A stretch of 64,000 nt of DNA from Novosphingobium aquimarinum. GTDB lineage: Bacteria > Pseudomonadota > Alphaproteobacteria > Sphingomonadales > Sphingomonadaceae. The first letter of the stretch is position 1. Each line of letters opens with the position of its first letter. The translations under genes were made by a program, and so were the position numbers. The stretch lies in NCBI RefSeq assembly GCF_009746585.1, contig NZ_WRPO01000014.1:35558-99557 (forward strand), in the 5' to 3' direction. The notes below the pieces were generated by a model that ran no database searches, was not told the DNA's origin, and was given only the letters and a program-made list of their open reading frames with translations. Below, piece by piece: positions 8,026 to 17,129 of the stretch.

Positions 8026-9837
8026 ATGCTGAAACCCATGATCTCGCTGGCCGCGCTCGCAAGCGCGCTATCCGCTGTTCCCGCGATGGCGCAGGATGGC
8101 CAGACCCAGCCCGATGCCGCCACGTTCGTCGAGCAGACCGAGGCCGCCTACAACGACAAGATGATCGCGCAGGCCCATGCCGACTGGGTCTACATGACCT
8201 ACATCAACCACGATTCCGAAATCCTGTCGTCCACCGCGGGCGCGGACGTGACCAAGTTCAACGTCGCCAACGCCTTGCAGGCGGCCCAATACGTTGACGA
8301 AAAGGGCTTGTCCTACGACGTCAACCGCAAGCTCAATCGCATGCGCACGCTCATCGTGCTGCCCGCGCCGACGACGCCGGGCGCAGCCGAGGAAGTGTCG
8401 AGCCTCAACGCCAAGCTTCAAGGTATCTACGGGGCCGGGAAGGGCACGCTGAACGGCCAGCCGATCAGCGGCAGCGACATCGAAGCGGCGATGGGCACCA
8501 ACCGCAACCCTTCCGAGCTCAAGGAAATGTGGACGAGCTGGCACGACAATGTCGGCAAGCCGATGAAGGCGGACTACGCCAAGATGACCGCGCTCGCCAA
8601 CGAAGGCGCGAAGGAACTCGGTTACGCCGATGTCGGCGCGCTGTGGCGTTCCAACTACGACATGAGCCCCGAGGATTTCGCCGCGCTCACCGAGAAGCTG
8701 TGGCAGGAAGTGAAGCCGCTCTACGACCAGCTCCACTGCTACACCCGCACCAAGCTCAACGAGAAATACGGCGACGACGTGCAGGCCACGACCGGCCCGA
8801 TCCGCGCGGATCTGCTCGGCAACATGTGGGCGCAGGAATGGGGCAACATCTATGATGTCGTCGCTCCTGCCGGTGCCGGCGACCTGGGCTACGACGTGGG
8901 CGAACTGCTGACCGCCAAGAGCTACGATCCGATCAAGATGGTGAAGACGGGCGAGGGCTTCTTTACGTCGCTCGGCTTCGAACCGCTGCCCGAGACCTTC
9001 TGGCAGCGCTCGCAGTTCACCAAGCCGCGCGACCGCGAAGTGATCTGCCACGCCTCGGCCTGGGACGTCGACAACGTCGACGATCTGCGCATCAAGATGT
9101 GCATCAAGGTGAACGCGGACGATTTCACCACGATCCACCACGAGTTGGGTCACAACTTCTACCAGCGCGCCTACAACAAGCAGGGTGCCTATTACCTCGA
9201 CGGCGCCAACGACGGCTTTCACGAGGCGATCGGCGACACCATCGCGCTCTCCATCACGCCGCAGTACCTCGTCGACATCGGTCTGCTCGACAAGGCGCAA
9301 GTGCCGGGCGCGGACAAGGACCTCGGACTGCTGCTGCGTCAGGCGATGGACAAAGTGGCGTTCCTGCCCTTTGGCCTGCTGATCGACCGCTGGCGCTGGA
9401 AGGTCTTCTCAGGCGATATCGCGCCTGCCGATTACAACAAGGCCTGGACGGACATGCGCCTCGAATATCAGGGCATCGTCCCGCCGGTCGAGCGCGGCCC
9501 CGATGCCTTCGATCCTGGCGCGAAGTATCACGTGCCCGCAGTCGTGCCGTACACCCGCTACTTCCTGGCGCGGATCCTGCAGTTCCAGTTCTACGAGGCG
9601 GCGTGCAAGCAGGCGGGCTGGAAGGGCCCGCTCCACCGCTGCAGCTTCTACGGCAACAAGCAGGTGGGCGAGAAGCTGAACGCGATGCTGGAAATGGGCG
9701 CCTCGAAGCCCTGGCCCGATGCGCTGGAAGCCTTCACCGGCAGCCGCGAGATGAGCGGCAAGCCGATGCTGCGCTACTTCGCGCCGCTTTCGGCCTGGCT
9801 CAAGAAGCAGAACGCCGGCAAGACCTGCGGCTGGTAA
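8026..9837 (+). CDS. Secreted M2-family peptidyl-dipeptidase (angiotensin-converting-enzyme-like)
   Basis: 603 aa with signal peptide MLKPMISLAALASALSAVPAMAQ. The zinc site is HHELGH (HExxH) near residue 372, with the third ligand in FHEAIGDTIALS about 24 residues on, the arrangement of the M2/ACE family. The C-terminal FYEAACKQAGWKGPLHRCSFYG region is also typical. It should release C-terminal dipeptides in the periplasm. One of three secreted exopeptidases in the first 21 kb. Two small palindromes follow the stop (9873-9884 and 9884-9899); they lack T-runs. Confidence 0.93.
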   Translation: MLKPMISLAALASALSAVPAMAQDGQTQPDAATFVEQTEAAYNDKMIAQAHADWVYMTYINHDSEILSSTAGADVTKFNVANALQAAQYVDEKGLSYDVNRKLNRMRTLIVLPAPTTPGAAEEVSSLNAKLQGIYGAGKGTLNGQPISGSDIEAAMGTNRNPSELKEMWTSWHDNVGKPMKADYAKMTALANEGAKELGYADVGALWRSNYDMSPEDFAALTEKLWQEVKPLYDQLHCYTRTKLNEKYGDDVQATTGPIRADLLGNMWAQEWGNIYDVVAPAGAGDLGYDVGELLTAKSYDPIKMVKTGEGFFTSLGFEPLPETFWQRSQFTKPRDREVICHASAWDVDNVDDLRIKMCIKVNADDFTTIHHELGHNFYQRAYNKQGAYYLDGANDGFHEAIGDTIALSITPQYLVDIGLLDKAQVPGADKDLGLLLRQAMDKVAFLPFGLLIDRWRWKVFSGDIAPADYNKAWTDMRLEYQGIVPPVERGPDAFDPGAKYHVPAVVPYTRYFLARILQFQFYEAACKQAGWKGPLHRCSFYGNKQVGEKLNAMLEMGASKPWPDALEAFTGSREMSGKPMLRYFAPLSAWLKKQNAGKTCGW

Positions 9838-10101
9838 TCCGAATGCGTGCTGCGGGGCGCAAATGCGCTCCGCCGTCGCGACGGAACTTTGCGAAGTTCA
9901 CCCAGGCTGCGCATAGCGAGTTTGCGCCGGATCGTTTGAAAACAAGGGCTTAGGGTGCGCGGTTTTTCACTCCGCGCGGCTTTGGTCTGGCGACGATGTC
10001 AAAGAGCGGCGGCGAGGCATTTTCGCGCCTCGTCGTCGCTCCGATTTGACAGTCTGGGGGCGTGTAGGAAAGCGGCCGCGATGGCGTGCCGCTTTGGGCC
10101 C

Positions 10102-10410
10102 CTACTTGCCCGTCGCTTCTTCCTCGTGGCCGGCGATGTCGCCGTCTTGGAACAGGTATTCGCGCAGCTGGCTGTCGAACACGTCGTCGTTGCGGCGCAG
10201 CCATTCGAGCACCATCGCCGCGTGCTCGACTTCCTCGCGCATGTTGTGCAGCAGGATCGCCTTCAGCGCCTCGTCGTCGCAATCGTCGGCGCGCTGGCGA
10301 TACCAGTCGGCCGCCTCCAGCTCCTCCATCAGCGAGACGATCGCGTGATGCATCGACAGCGTCTTGGCGCTGAGACGCTCCCGGGGGGCGTGGAGACCTT
10401 CACTGGACAT
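10102..10410 (-). CDS. Encapsulated-ferritin-like protein (EncFtn family), without encapsulin neighbour
   Basis: 102 aa. LSMHHAIVSLMEELEAADWY and HNMREEVEHAAMVLEWLRRN match the two-helix half-ferritins that form decameric ferroxidases inside encapsulin shells. Glu32 and the E60xxH63 pair appear to correspond to the metal ligands. AAGGAAA lies seven bases upstream of the ATG. The protein ends at GHEEEATGK and lacks the short C-terminal targeting peptide that docks such cargo into encapsulin, and no encapsulin gene lies beside it. Likely iron oxidation/detoxification in the open cytoplasm, or a shell encoded elsewhere; that is inference. Confidence 0.85.
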   Translation of the reverse strand: MSSEGLHAPRERLSAKTLSMHHAIVSLMEELEAADWYRQRADDCDDEALKAILLHNMREEVEHAAMVLEWLRRNDDVFDSQLREYLFQDGDIAGHEEEATGK

Positions 10411-10434
10411 CGGCGTTTCCTTTTAGTTTGCTCT

Positions 10435-10449
10435 GCGCGCGCGCGCGCG
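10435..10449. repeat. Alternating GC dinucleotide tract
   Basis: Fifteen bases of strictly alternating G and C lie 25 bases upstream of the EncFtn-like start, on its promoter side. Such purine-pyrimidine alternation can adopt Z-DNA under supercoiling. No regulatory role can be shown from sequence. Confidence 0.6.
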
Positions 10450-10574
10450 GGTCATTGGTGATCCTAAGAGCGAGCGGCGCGGTTGTGAACTGTTCGCTGA
10501 AGTATTCGGAGGCACAGCGACTGTCCTGTTCTCATCTTTCCCGAGCACCATGGCCGCCACGAAACTCCTTCGTC

Positions 10575-10595
10575 ATCCCGGACCTGATCCGGGAT
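10575..10595. repeat. REP-like palindrome (ATCCCGGA...TCCGGGAT)
   Basis: Perfect 8-bp arms (10575-10582 and 10588-10595) flank CCTGA, within CGTCATCCCGGACCTGATCC. The same CGTCATCCCGGA core opens the larger repeat at 29041-29126. It is a widespread intergenic palindrome type in alphaproteobacteria. It lies between the convergent-side end of the TonB_C-like gene and the EncFtn-like promoter. Confidence 0.7.
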
Positions 10596-10623
10596 GCCGC
10601 TAAGTGAGGACGCCGGGCAATGG

Positions 10624-11280
10624 TCAGTCGGAACCGACCTCTTCTTCGAACAGGATCGTATACGTCTGGACGGAGGGGACCGGATTGCCGTTGGAATCGA
10701 TTGCGGCCGTGAGTTCCAGGGTATCCTGGGCATATTTGCACGCCGTCGAACCAAGTACGTCTAAGACGCGCTGCTCGGTTTCCGCCGCTTTGGAACCCGC
10801 GCGCGAAGGCGATTCGGGAAGAAGCGGCTGGCAATTCGTTGGCGTGCCTGTCGCGTCGATGGCGAACGCCAAGCGAACCCACGCCGGATTGGGAATTTCG
10901 CCGGGTAATCGCTTCACCGTCACGATTGCATCGCTCCTTTGGCTTCGACCTATTGGTTTCATGCCCTCGACCCACCACAACAGGCGCTGTTGATAGACCG
11001 CAAATGTCGGCTTGCCCGCGACGTCCATTGCCGGCTTGAAACGTGCCCGCCGCATCAGCAATTCGCAGCTGATGGTGTTCAACTCCTCGTAAGGGGTAGG
11101 ATCGGTGATCTCGCATTTGATAGGCGTTCCATCGGCGGCAATCGTCAATCGAAAACGCGGCGCTCCGCCCTGGTTCTCTCGAAGGGCTTTGCTGGGATAG
11201 TCGGTGGGAGTCGCCCACACTCGTGGGTTGATGGGCTCTGCCGCAACTAGGGCCGCCGCGGATAGCATCGCTAAAATCAT
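10624..11280 (-). CDS. Secreted protein with two TonB C-terminal-like repeats
   Basis: 218 aa with a short signal sequence (MILAMLSAAALVAAEP). The first half carries a TonB_C-type pattern: YPSKALRENQGGAPRFRLTIAADGTPIKCEI, in short YPxxAL..QG...f.l.I...G....c.I, ending with a MRRARFKPAMD strand. The second half repeats it more weakly (VRLAFAIDATGTPTNCQPL, then LTAAIDSNGNPV). There is no membrane anchor or Pro-rich linker, so it is not a full TonB energiser. The paired Cys suggest periplasmic disulfides. Function unknown; such stand-alone TonB_C proteins are common in sphingomonads. Confidence 0.7.
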   Translation of the reverse strand: MILAMLSAAALVAAEPINPRVWATPTDYPSKALRENQGGAPRFRLTIAADGTPIKCEITDPTPYEELNTISCELLMRRARFKPAMDVAGKPTFAVYQQRLLWWVEGMKPIGRSQRSDAIVTVKRLPGEIPNPAWVRLAFAIDATGTPTNCQPLLPESPSRAGSKAAETEQRVLDVLGSTACKYAQDTLELTAAIDSNGNPVPSVQTYTILFEEEVGSD

Positions 11281-11450
11281 GGAAGAGTTATAGTCGCCCT
11301 TTGCGGGGAAACAATTCCGTGGATGCCGCGCATCAGCGTCGCGTCCGGAATTCTCTACTCACACGGTTCGGCGACAATGGCGAAAGCCAAATGTTAGGAC
11401 GTTGAACTTACGGCCCGATAACGACCACGGCGAACCGGATTTCGATCTGT

Positions 11451-12956
11451 ATGCCAAATCTCAGGGGCGACGATGTGAGACGATGGGGTTCGCGATACCC
11501 GCTCGATGCAATCCTCCTCGCAGCTCTTATAGCCTGCGTGGCAATATTGGCGCTGTATCCGCTCGTGCGCGTCTTCTTGCCGCCCGAGATCAATTACAAC
11601 GAGGGGTGGAACGGGTATCATCAGATTCGAGCGGCGGCCGGGAAGACGCTTTACTCGGGTTATTCGAGCCTCTTCTACTGCAATTATCCGCCGCTGTCCT
11701 TCTACCTCGTCGGCTGGCTCGCAAGCGTCACGAATGATGTCATTCTTGCCGGCCGCCTTGTATCCCTGATCAGCCTTGTCGCCCTTTGCTGGGCCTGCTC
11801 GCGGATCGTCATCAGGGCCGGCGGCAGGGTGCCCGATGCGGCTCTTGCGGTGGTCGCATTTCTGGGCCCCCTGCTGGTCTTCTACGACTCGTATGTCGGC
11901 ATGAACGATCCGCAAATGCTGGGTCTCGCTTTCGCGTCATGGGCGCTTGCGGTTCATCTTGACGGCAAGAAGACGCTGCTCCGCACCGCCTTGGTCGCGC
12001 TCCTCTTGTGCCTGTCGTTGTTGACCAAGCATAACCTCTTGTCACTGCTCATCGTGATCACTTTGGATACGCTGTATCGAGCCGACAATCGGCGGCGCAT
12101 CGTATACGTCGCCAGCGGGCTGGTGATCGGTCTGGCGGCCTTGGCTCTCATCTGGCAGCGAGAGGGTATTGCCCTGTTCGAGCAGATGCTCGCCTCCCGC
12201 GTATGGTCGGCGGGGCGGGCTGCCCACTTCACGGCCGAAATTCTCCAGCGGCACCAATTCACGCTGATCGCGGCGACCGCAGGCCTCCTTTGGCTCAGGG
12301 ATCGAACCGCGCTCCTGATCCTGAGCTACCTGCTGCTTTCTCTGGTCCTTGGCGCTTACTTCTCAGGCGGCGCCGGGACAGCCGAGAACATCTTTTTCGA
12401 GCCCTTCATGGCGAGTGCGATCGCGATCGGGCTGATTGCCAAGGAAGTGCGAAAGCTGGGAGAAGCGAGGGCGGTTCTGCTGCCCGCGCTGGTTATCGGA
12501 GCCAACTTCGCCTGGCTGACGTCGGCCCCCATGACGCTCGCGCTCGAGGCGTCGCAGCTTGGCGGGGGTCTTCAGGAGTCCGCACAGCGCTTCGAGGGTG
12601 ACGTCGACTTCCTGAAGAGCAGGCCCGGCCCCAAGCTGTGCGAGTCCCTGCTGCTGTGCTTGCGCGCCGATCAAGACATGCTGGTCGACCCGTTCAACTC
12701 CGATCAGGCCATACGCACGGGCAGGCTGCCGAAGAACGTACTGACCGGTCTGGTCGAAAGGCACGCCTTTTCGGCAATCCAGCTATATTCGGCGCATCCC
12801 GATCAACACGGCCGCTTTGCCAACTTCTCGCCGGATTTCTACGACGCGGTTGAGCGCAATTATGTTCCGGTCCGCCAAGGTGCCCGCGGCATCATCTTGG
12901 TTCCGAAGACAGGCGGGACGCGCACAGCAGACGCTACCGAAACGGCGGCTCGTTGA
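11451..12956 (+). CDS. GT-C-fold integral membrane glycosyltransferase-like protein
   Basis: 501 aa with about nine to eleven hydrophobic helices, starting at LLAALIACVAILALYPLVRV. The first periplasmic loop holds an acidic/aromatic motif (PEINYNEGWNGYHQIR) like the catalytic loop of PMT/ArnT-type transferases that use polyprenyl-phosphate sugars. It is followed by a soluble C-terminal tail. A likely role is sugar transfer to a lipid, protein or polysaccharide in the periplasm; donor and acceptor are unknown. No neighbouring sugar genes help. Its last 23 bases overlap the convergent AMP nucleosidase gene. The start is weakly supported, with no clear Shine-Dalgarno. Confidence 0.72.
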   Translation: MPNLRGDDVRRWGSRYPLDAILLAALIACVAILALYPLVRVFLPPEINYNEGWNGYHQIRAAAGKTLYSGYSSLFYCNYPPLSFYLVGWLASVTNDVILAGRLVSLISLVALCWACSRIVIRAGGRVPDAALAVVAFLGPLLVFYDSYVGMNDPQMLGLAFASWALAVHLDGKKTLLRTALVALLLCLSLLTKHNLLSLLIVITLDTLYRADNRRRIVYVASGLVIGLAALALIWQREGIALFEQMLASRVWSAGRAAHFTAEILQRHQFTLIAATAGLLWLRDRTALLILSYLLLSLVLGAYFSGGAGTAENIFFEPFMASAIAIGLIAKEVRKLGEARAVLLPALVIGANFAWLTSAPMTLALEASQLGGGLQESAQRFEGDVDFLKSRPGPKLCESLLLCLRADQDMLVDPFNSDQAIRTGRLPKNVLTGLVERHAFSAIQLYSAHPDQHGRFANFSPDFYDAVERNYVPVRQGARGIILVPKTGGTRTADATETAAR

Positions 12957-14373
12957 ACGCGCGCAGCTTGCGCGAATGCAGGCGGGCGCCTTCCTCGCGC
13001 AGCAGTTCGCAGGTCCGGGTGCCGATCTCGAGATGGGCGCCGATGGCTTCCTCGTAGAAGCGGTTGGCCTGGCCCGGCAGCTTCAATTCGCCATGGAGCG
13101 GCTTGTCGGAAACGCACAGCAGCGTGCCGTAGGGGACGCGGAAGCGGAAGCCCTGGGCACTGATGGTGGCGCTTTCCATGTCGATGCCGATCGCGCGCGA
13201 GAGGCTGAACCGGTGAGCCGAGGCGGTGTAGCGCAATTCCCAGTTGCGATCGTCGGTGGTGACGACGGTGCCGGTGCGCATCCGCGTCTTCAAGTCCATG
13301 CCGCCGGTGCCGCTGATCTGCTCGGCCGCCAGCGCGAGCGCCTGCTGCACTTCGGCGATGGCGGGCAGGGGGATCTCGGGCGGCAGCACGTGGTCGAGGA
13401 CGTGGTCGTCGCGCAAGTATGCATGGGCCAGGACGTAGTCGCCGATCTTCTGCGATTCGCGCAGGCCCCCGCAGTGGCCGATCATCAGCCAGGCCTCGGG
13501 GCGCAGCACCGCGAGGTGATCGGTGATGGTCTTCGCGTTCGACGGTCCGACGCCGATGTTGACCAGCGTGATACCCGAGCGATCCTCGCGCATCAGGTGG
13601 TAGGCGGGCATCTGATGGCGTCGCCAGGCGGTGTCGTTGAGCCGGGCACGGGCGTCCTCGGTCGCGGCATCGACGTAGAGTCCGCCCGCACCCGATAGCG
13701 CGACGAAGCCATCTTTGCCGACTTGCCGACCGGCCCAGTCGACGAATTCGTCGACATAGCGGTGGTAGTTGGTGAACAGGATGAAGCGCTGGCAGTGCTC
13801 GGCGGGCGTGCCGGTGTAGTGCGCGAGACGGGCGAGGCTGAAATCGGTGCGCAGTCCATCGAACAGCGCCAGCGGAATCGGATCGAGCGTGCTGGTGATG
13901 TCGATGCCGTCCGCCAGCTCGTCGCCGATCATCGCGAGTTCGGTGGCGGGGAAGTGGTTGGCAAGCTCGGCGGGCGTGATCGAACCAAGCGTGTCGCTGC
14001 CGTCGAGCACGTAGGCGAAGGGGATCGGCTGCTGCGAGCGCGAGACCTCGACATCGAAATCGTAGTGCTCGTTGAGCAGTTCGAGCTGTTCGCGAATGTA
14101 GTCGGCGAAGAAGTTCGGGCGCGTGACGGTGGTCGAGTACGTGCCGCCATGCGTCAGCCGCCCGAACGACCGCGTCAGTTCGGGGCGCAGTTCGCGCCCG
14201 GCGTAACTGATGCGCAACTCCGGATAGCACCAGTCGCGCTCGGCGCGGCGCGAGGGCGGGGGCAGCGTTCCGTCTTTGGCGAAAGCGGCGATGTCGGAGC
14301 GGAGAGTGGCAACGGCGTCGTCGTAGACGCGGACCAGTTCGGCGATGACCTTATTAATGAATGGCATCGCCAT
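12934..14373 (-). CDS. amn: AMP nucleosidase
   Basis: 479 aa, close to the 484 of E. coli Amn. The N-terminal regulatory domain (RPELTRSFGRLTHGGTYSTT) is followed by a PNP/UDP-like catalytic domain (NIGVGPSNAKTITDHLAVLR, MIGHCGGLRESQKIGDYV, and IDMESATISAQGFRFRVPYG with the purine-site Met-Glu). It splits AMP into adenine and ribose 5-phosphate. Two close ATGs (14373 and 14367) are possible; the longer upstream extension is unrelated sequence. It converges on, and overlaps, the GT-C gene by 23 bases. Confidence 0.93.
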   Translation of the reverse strand: MAMPFINKVIAELVRVYDDAVATLRSDIAAFAKDGTLPPPSRRAERDWCYPELRISYAGRELRPELTRSFGRLTHGGTYSTTVTRPNFFADYIREQLELLNEHYDFDVEVSRSQQPIPFAYVLDGSDTLGSITPAELANHFPATELAMIGDELADGIDITSTLDPIPLALFDGLRTDFSLARLAHYTGTPAEHCQRFILFTNYHRYVDEFVDWAGRQVGKDGFVALSGAGGLYVDAATEDARARLNDTAWRRHQMPAYHLMREDRSGITLVNIGVGPSNAKTITDHLAVLRPEAWLMIGHCGGLRESQKIGDYVLAHAYLRDDHVLDHVLPPEIPLPAIAEVQQALALAAEQISGTGGMDLKTRMRTGTVVTTDDRNWELRYTASAHRFSLSRAIGIDMESATISAQGFRFRVPYGTLLCVSDKPLHGELKLPGQANRFYEEAIGAHLEIGTRTCELLREEGARLHSRKLRAFNEPPFR

Positions 14374-14480
14374 TTCATAAGCCGGGATTGTTGCAATGCA
14401 ATAGACAGCCGGCAGCGCGCCAATTGCCAAAGTGATCGTTGCGGTGGATACAAACACGAGTTCGACCGGGGGAGCAGGGT

Positions 14481-16052
14481 ATGAGAATGGGCCTGGCCGG
14501 GTGCGCATCGGCACTGGCGCTGATCGCAGGATTGCCGGCACACGCGCAGCAGGCGATCAGTCCTGCCGCGGAGAAAGTCATCGCCGATGTCGAGGCGTCC
14601 ACCGCGCCCGCGGCGCAGCCGGAGACGATCGCATCGCAAGCCGCGAGCCTGCGCGAGCGGTTCGAAGCTTACATGGACGACGCGCACGTACCCGGGATGG
14701 TCTACGGCGTGGTGCAGGGCGGTGAGCTGGTGCTCGTTCGAGGGCTCGGCGTGCGCGACCTCGAAAGCCGCGCGCCGGTCGATGCCGATACGCGGTTTCG
14801 CATCGCCTCGATGTCGAAGGCGTTCACCGGTCTTGCCATTCTCAAGCTGCGCGACGAGGGCAAGCTGGAGCTCGATGTCCCGGCAGCGACGTATGTCCCG
14901 CAGATGGCGGGCTGGACTTTGCCGACGGCGGATTCGCCGCCGGTGACGGTGCGCGATCTGCTGAACCACACCGCCGGCTTCGTCGAGGACAATCCCTGGG
15001 GCGACCGCCAGCAAGTGATCACCGAGGACGAATTCACCGCGATGATCGAGGGGGGCATGCCCTTCGCATCCGCGCCGGGCACCGTGCCCGAATATTCGAA
15101 TTACGGCTTCGCGCTGCTCGGGCGGATCATCGGCAATGTCTCGGGGCGGCGCTATCAGGACTACATCCGCGAGGAGATCATGGCGCCCCTCGGCATGACA
15201 TCGACGACTTACGACGTGCTCGCCGATCCGCCGGGCAGCCGCGCCATCGGCTATCGCTGGCAGGACGAGGCCTGGGTGCGCGAGCCCGACATGGCCGACG
15301 GGGTGTTCGGCGCGATGGGCGGGGTCGAGACGACCGCAAACGACTATGCGAAATGGCTCGCCTTCGTGCTCTCCGCCTGGCCGCCCTCGGACGCACCCGA
15401 GACCGGCCCGGTGCGGCGCGCGACAGTGCGCGAGGTCGCGATGCTGGTCTCGCCCTGGGGGGTGACCGAGACGCCGCCCGACGCGGACGGCGCGACCTGC
15501 CGGGAATCGCAAGGGTACTCTGCGGGATGGTTCGTGCAGCAGGGCTGCGAGATCGGCCGTAGCTTGCGGCATACCGGCGGATATCCGGGATATGGCTCGA
15601 CGGTGTACGTGCTTCCCGATGCGGGCGTGGCGCTGTTCGCGTTCAGCGCGCGGACCTATTCATCGGGCCGCAACGTGGCGTACGGCGCGCTGCGAGACTT
15701 GCGGCAGGCGGGCGCGATTCCCGACCGCCCGCGTTCGGGCAGTCCGCGGCTCGCCAAAGCTTACGAATACGCGAAGTGGGCCTGGACCAAGGTGGATCCC
15801 GCCGCGGTGCCGCTGGCCAACAACGTCGCGATGGACCTCGATCTCGATCGTCGGCGCCAGGCGATGACGGCGCTGCGCGACGAAGTCGGCGCGTGCGACA
15901 CTGGCGCGCCGATCGAGCCGGTCAGCGCCTTGGAGGGGCGCTTCACCTGGACTTGCGCGCAAGGCGCGGTCGCAGGCCGCGTGCAACTCGCGCCAACAGC
16001 GGCGCTTCAGTTGCAGCGGATTGACTTCAAGAAAGCCGAAGCGGGCGAGTAG
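14481..16052 (+). CDS. Secreted serine hydrolase of the beta-lactamase class C/DD-peptidase family
   Basis: 523 aa with signal peptide (GCASALALIAGLPAHAQQ). The active-site SxxK is SMSKAF, YxN is YSNYGF, and an HTGG motif stands for the third (KTG-like) element (LRHTGGYPGYGS). DLLNHTAGF is the usual helper motif. It could be an esterase, D-aminopeptidase or penicillin-binding-like hydrolase; the name beta-lactamase would over-claim. The C-terminal 130 residues past the catalytic domain are unassigned. GGGGAG precedes the ATG at 14481. It is divergent from amn across about 107 bases. Confidence 0.85.
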   Translation: MRMGLAGCASALALIAGLPAHAQQAISPAAEKVIADVEASTAPAAQPETIASQAASLRERFEAYMDDAHVPGMVYGVVQGGELVLVRGLGVRDLESRAPVDADTRFRIASMSKAFTGLAILKLRDEGKLELDVPAATYVPQMAGWTLPTADSPPVTVRDLLNHTAGFVEDNPWGDRQQVITEDEFTAMIEGGMPFASAPGTVPEYSNYGFALLGRIIGNVSGRRYQDYIREEIMAPLGMTSTTYDVLADPPGSRAIGYRWQDEAWVREPDMADGVFGAMGGVETTANDYAKWLAFVLSAWPPSDAPETGPVRRATVREVAMLVSPWGVTETPPDADGATCRESQGYSAGWFVQQGCEIGRSLRHTGGYPGYGSTVYVLPDAGVALFAFSARTYSSGRNVAYGALRDLRQAGAIPDRPRSGSPRLAKAYEYAKWAWTKVDPAAVPLANNVAMDLDLDRRRQAMTALRDEVGACDTGAPIEPVSALEGRFTWTCAQGAVAGRVQLAPTAALQLQRIDFKKAEAGE

Positions 16053-16165
16053 GAGCTATGGCTCAGGCGATGCGCTTCGCCCGAGTCCTTCGAATGTCTC
16101 GAACAGTGGGTCGCATGAGCCCGCTTGTGAATGCCGAGCGCATAGCGGCGAGGTTGATCGCCGGA

Positions 16166-16876
16166 TCAATCGCCTCGCGCCCTCCGATCTCTCCATTCGG
16201 ACATTCGGGAAGGCTCTTCGTTCGCCAATCGCCGCGCGGTAACCCAGGTTTGAAGAGTAAACAGCGCGATCAACGTGGTTCCCACGGCACCGACGAACAG
16301 ATCGAATCCGTTCACGCTACCAAACATGCCCGGACCCGTCCCAAATCCGATCATGGCCAGCGTCAGCGCAATCAACATGATCCGCAGTTCGGTAGGCCCT
16401 GCATTGAGGTACGACAGCTTCAACTCCCCAAGCACGCGGACCGAGAGGAACGCGTGAATCGAGAGCAAAAGGTAGCCCGCCAGCGCAACGAGGGCGACTT
16501 CGAGTGTGACGTAGGGACTGAGGCCGATGCCGACCACGACGAGCGTCGTGGCCAGGCCATCGCAACTATGGTCGAGGAAATAGCCGTATCGTGGCCGCTC
16601 GATGCGGCGGAAGCGGGCGAGGCTGCCGTCGGTCGAATCTCCAAACCATTGGACCACATATCCGGCGTTCGCCAGCCACAGCCAGCCATCCCCCAGATTG
16701 CTGCCGACATAACCGGCAAAGACCATGAAGGCCCCTACCATGCCCAGGAAAGTCAGAGAGTCAGGCGAAACCCACGCAGGCATTCTTGCGCAGATCCAGT
16801 TCAGGAGGCGTCGTTCGCCGCGGGCCAGTATGTTTTCTTGAATACGTTCGATGGGAATTTGGGCTTTTCGCGCCAT
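16166..16876 (-). CDS. CDP-alcohol phosphatidyltransferase family membrane protein
   Basis: 236 aa, about six membrane helices. The family signature DxxDGxxARxxxxxxxxGxxxDxxxD is complete in GDSTDGSLARFRRIERPRYG followed by YFLDHSCD. These enzymes transfer a phosphoalcohol from a CDP-linked donor to make phospholipid head groups or related lipids. The acceptor cannot be told, and the order of neighbours gives no help. The start ATG at 16876 gives MARKAQIPIERIQENILARG, an amphipathic lead-in. Confidence 0.85.
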   Translation of the reverse strand: MARKAQIPIERIQENILARGERRLLNWICARMPAWVSPDSLTFLGMVGAFMVFAGYVGSNLGDGWLWLANAGYVVQWFGDSTDGSLARFRRIERPRYGYFLDHSCDGLATTLVVVGIGLSPYVTLEVALVALAGYLLLSIHAFLSVRVLGELKLSYLNAGPTELRIMLIALTLAMIGFGTGPGMFGSVNGFDLFVGAVGTTLIALFTLQTWVTARRLANEEPSRMSEWRDRRARGD

Positions 16877-17070
16877 TCAGTGAGCCTCGATGAGGGATTT
16901 GCTTCAGTTCGGTTACAGCAAAGCAGACCCGCCGCCCACCATTGCGAAATCGGGCCATCGGGTTGGCAGCAAGGCCCGTCTGATCGTCATCTCCAGGAGC
17001 GTGACGCCATGGGTTGGCCGCTGCTCAGGCATCCATGAGCAAATCCGACCTCACACCACCGGTGCAAACG

Positions 17071-17098
17071 AAAAGGGGCGCCGGTTGCCCGGCGCCCC
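17071..17098 (-). terminator. Intrinsic terminator of rpsF-rpsR-rplI
   Basis: On the minus strand GGGGCGCCGG pairs exactly with CCGGCGCCCC around a GCAA tetraloop (GNRA class) and is followed by TTTT. In plus coordinates the stem is 17075-17084/17089-17098, with the A-run at 17071-17074. It lies about 30 bases beyond the rplI stop. Confidence 0.92.
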
Positions 17099-17129
17099 TC
17101 TCGTGTCTTCAGCAGAAAGGAAGCGTGGC

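Noticed and set aside
9950..10282. Minus-strand 110-codon frame overlapping the EncFtn-like gene
   Set aside because: Arg/Pro-rich shadow of the real frame; it lacks motifs.
14439..14480. Earlier start for the serine hydrolase
   Set aside because: GGGGAG sits before 14481, and the signal peptide begins there.
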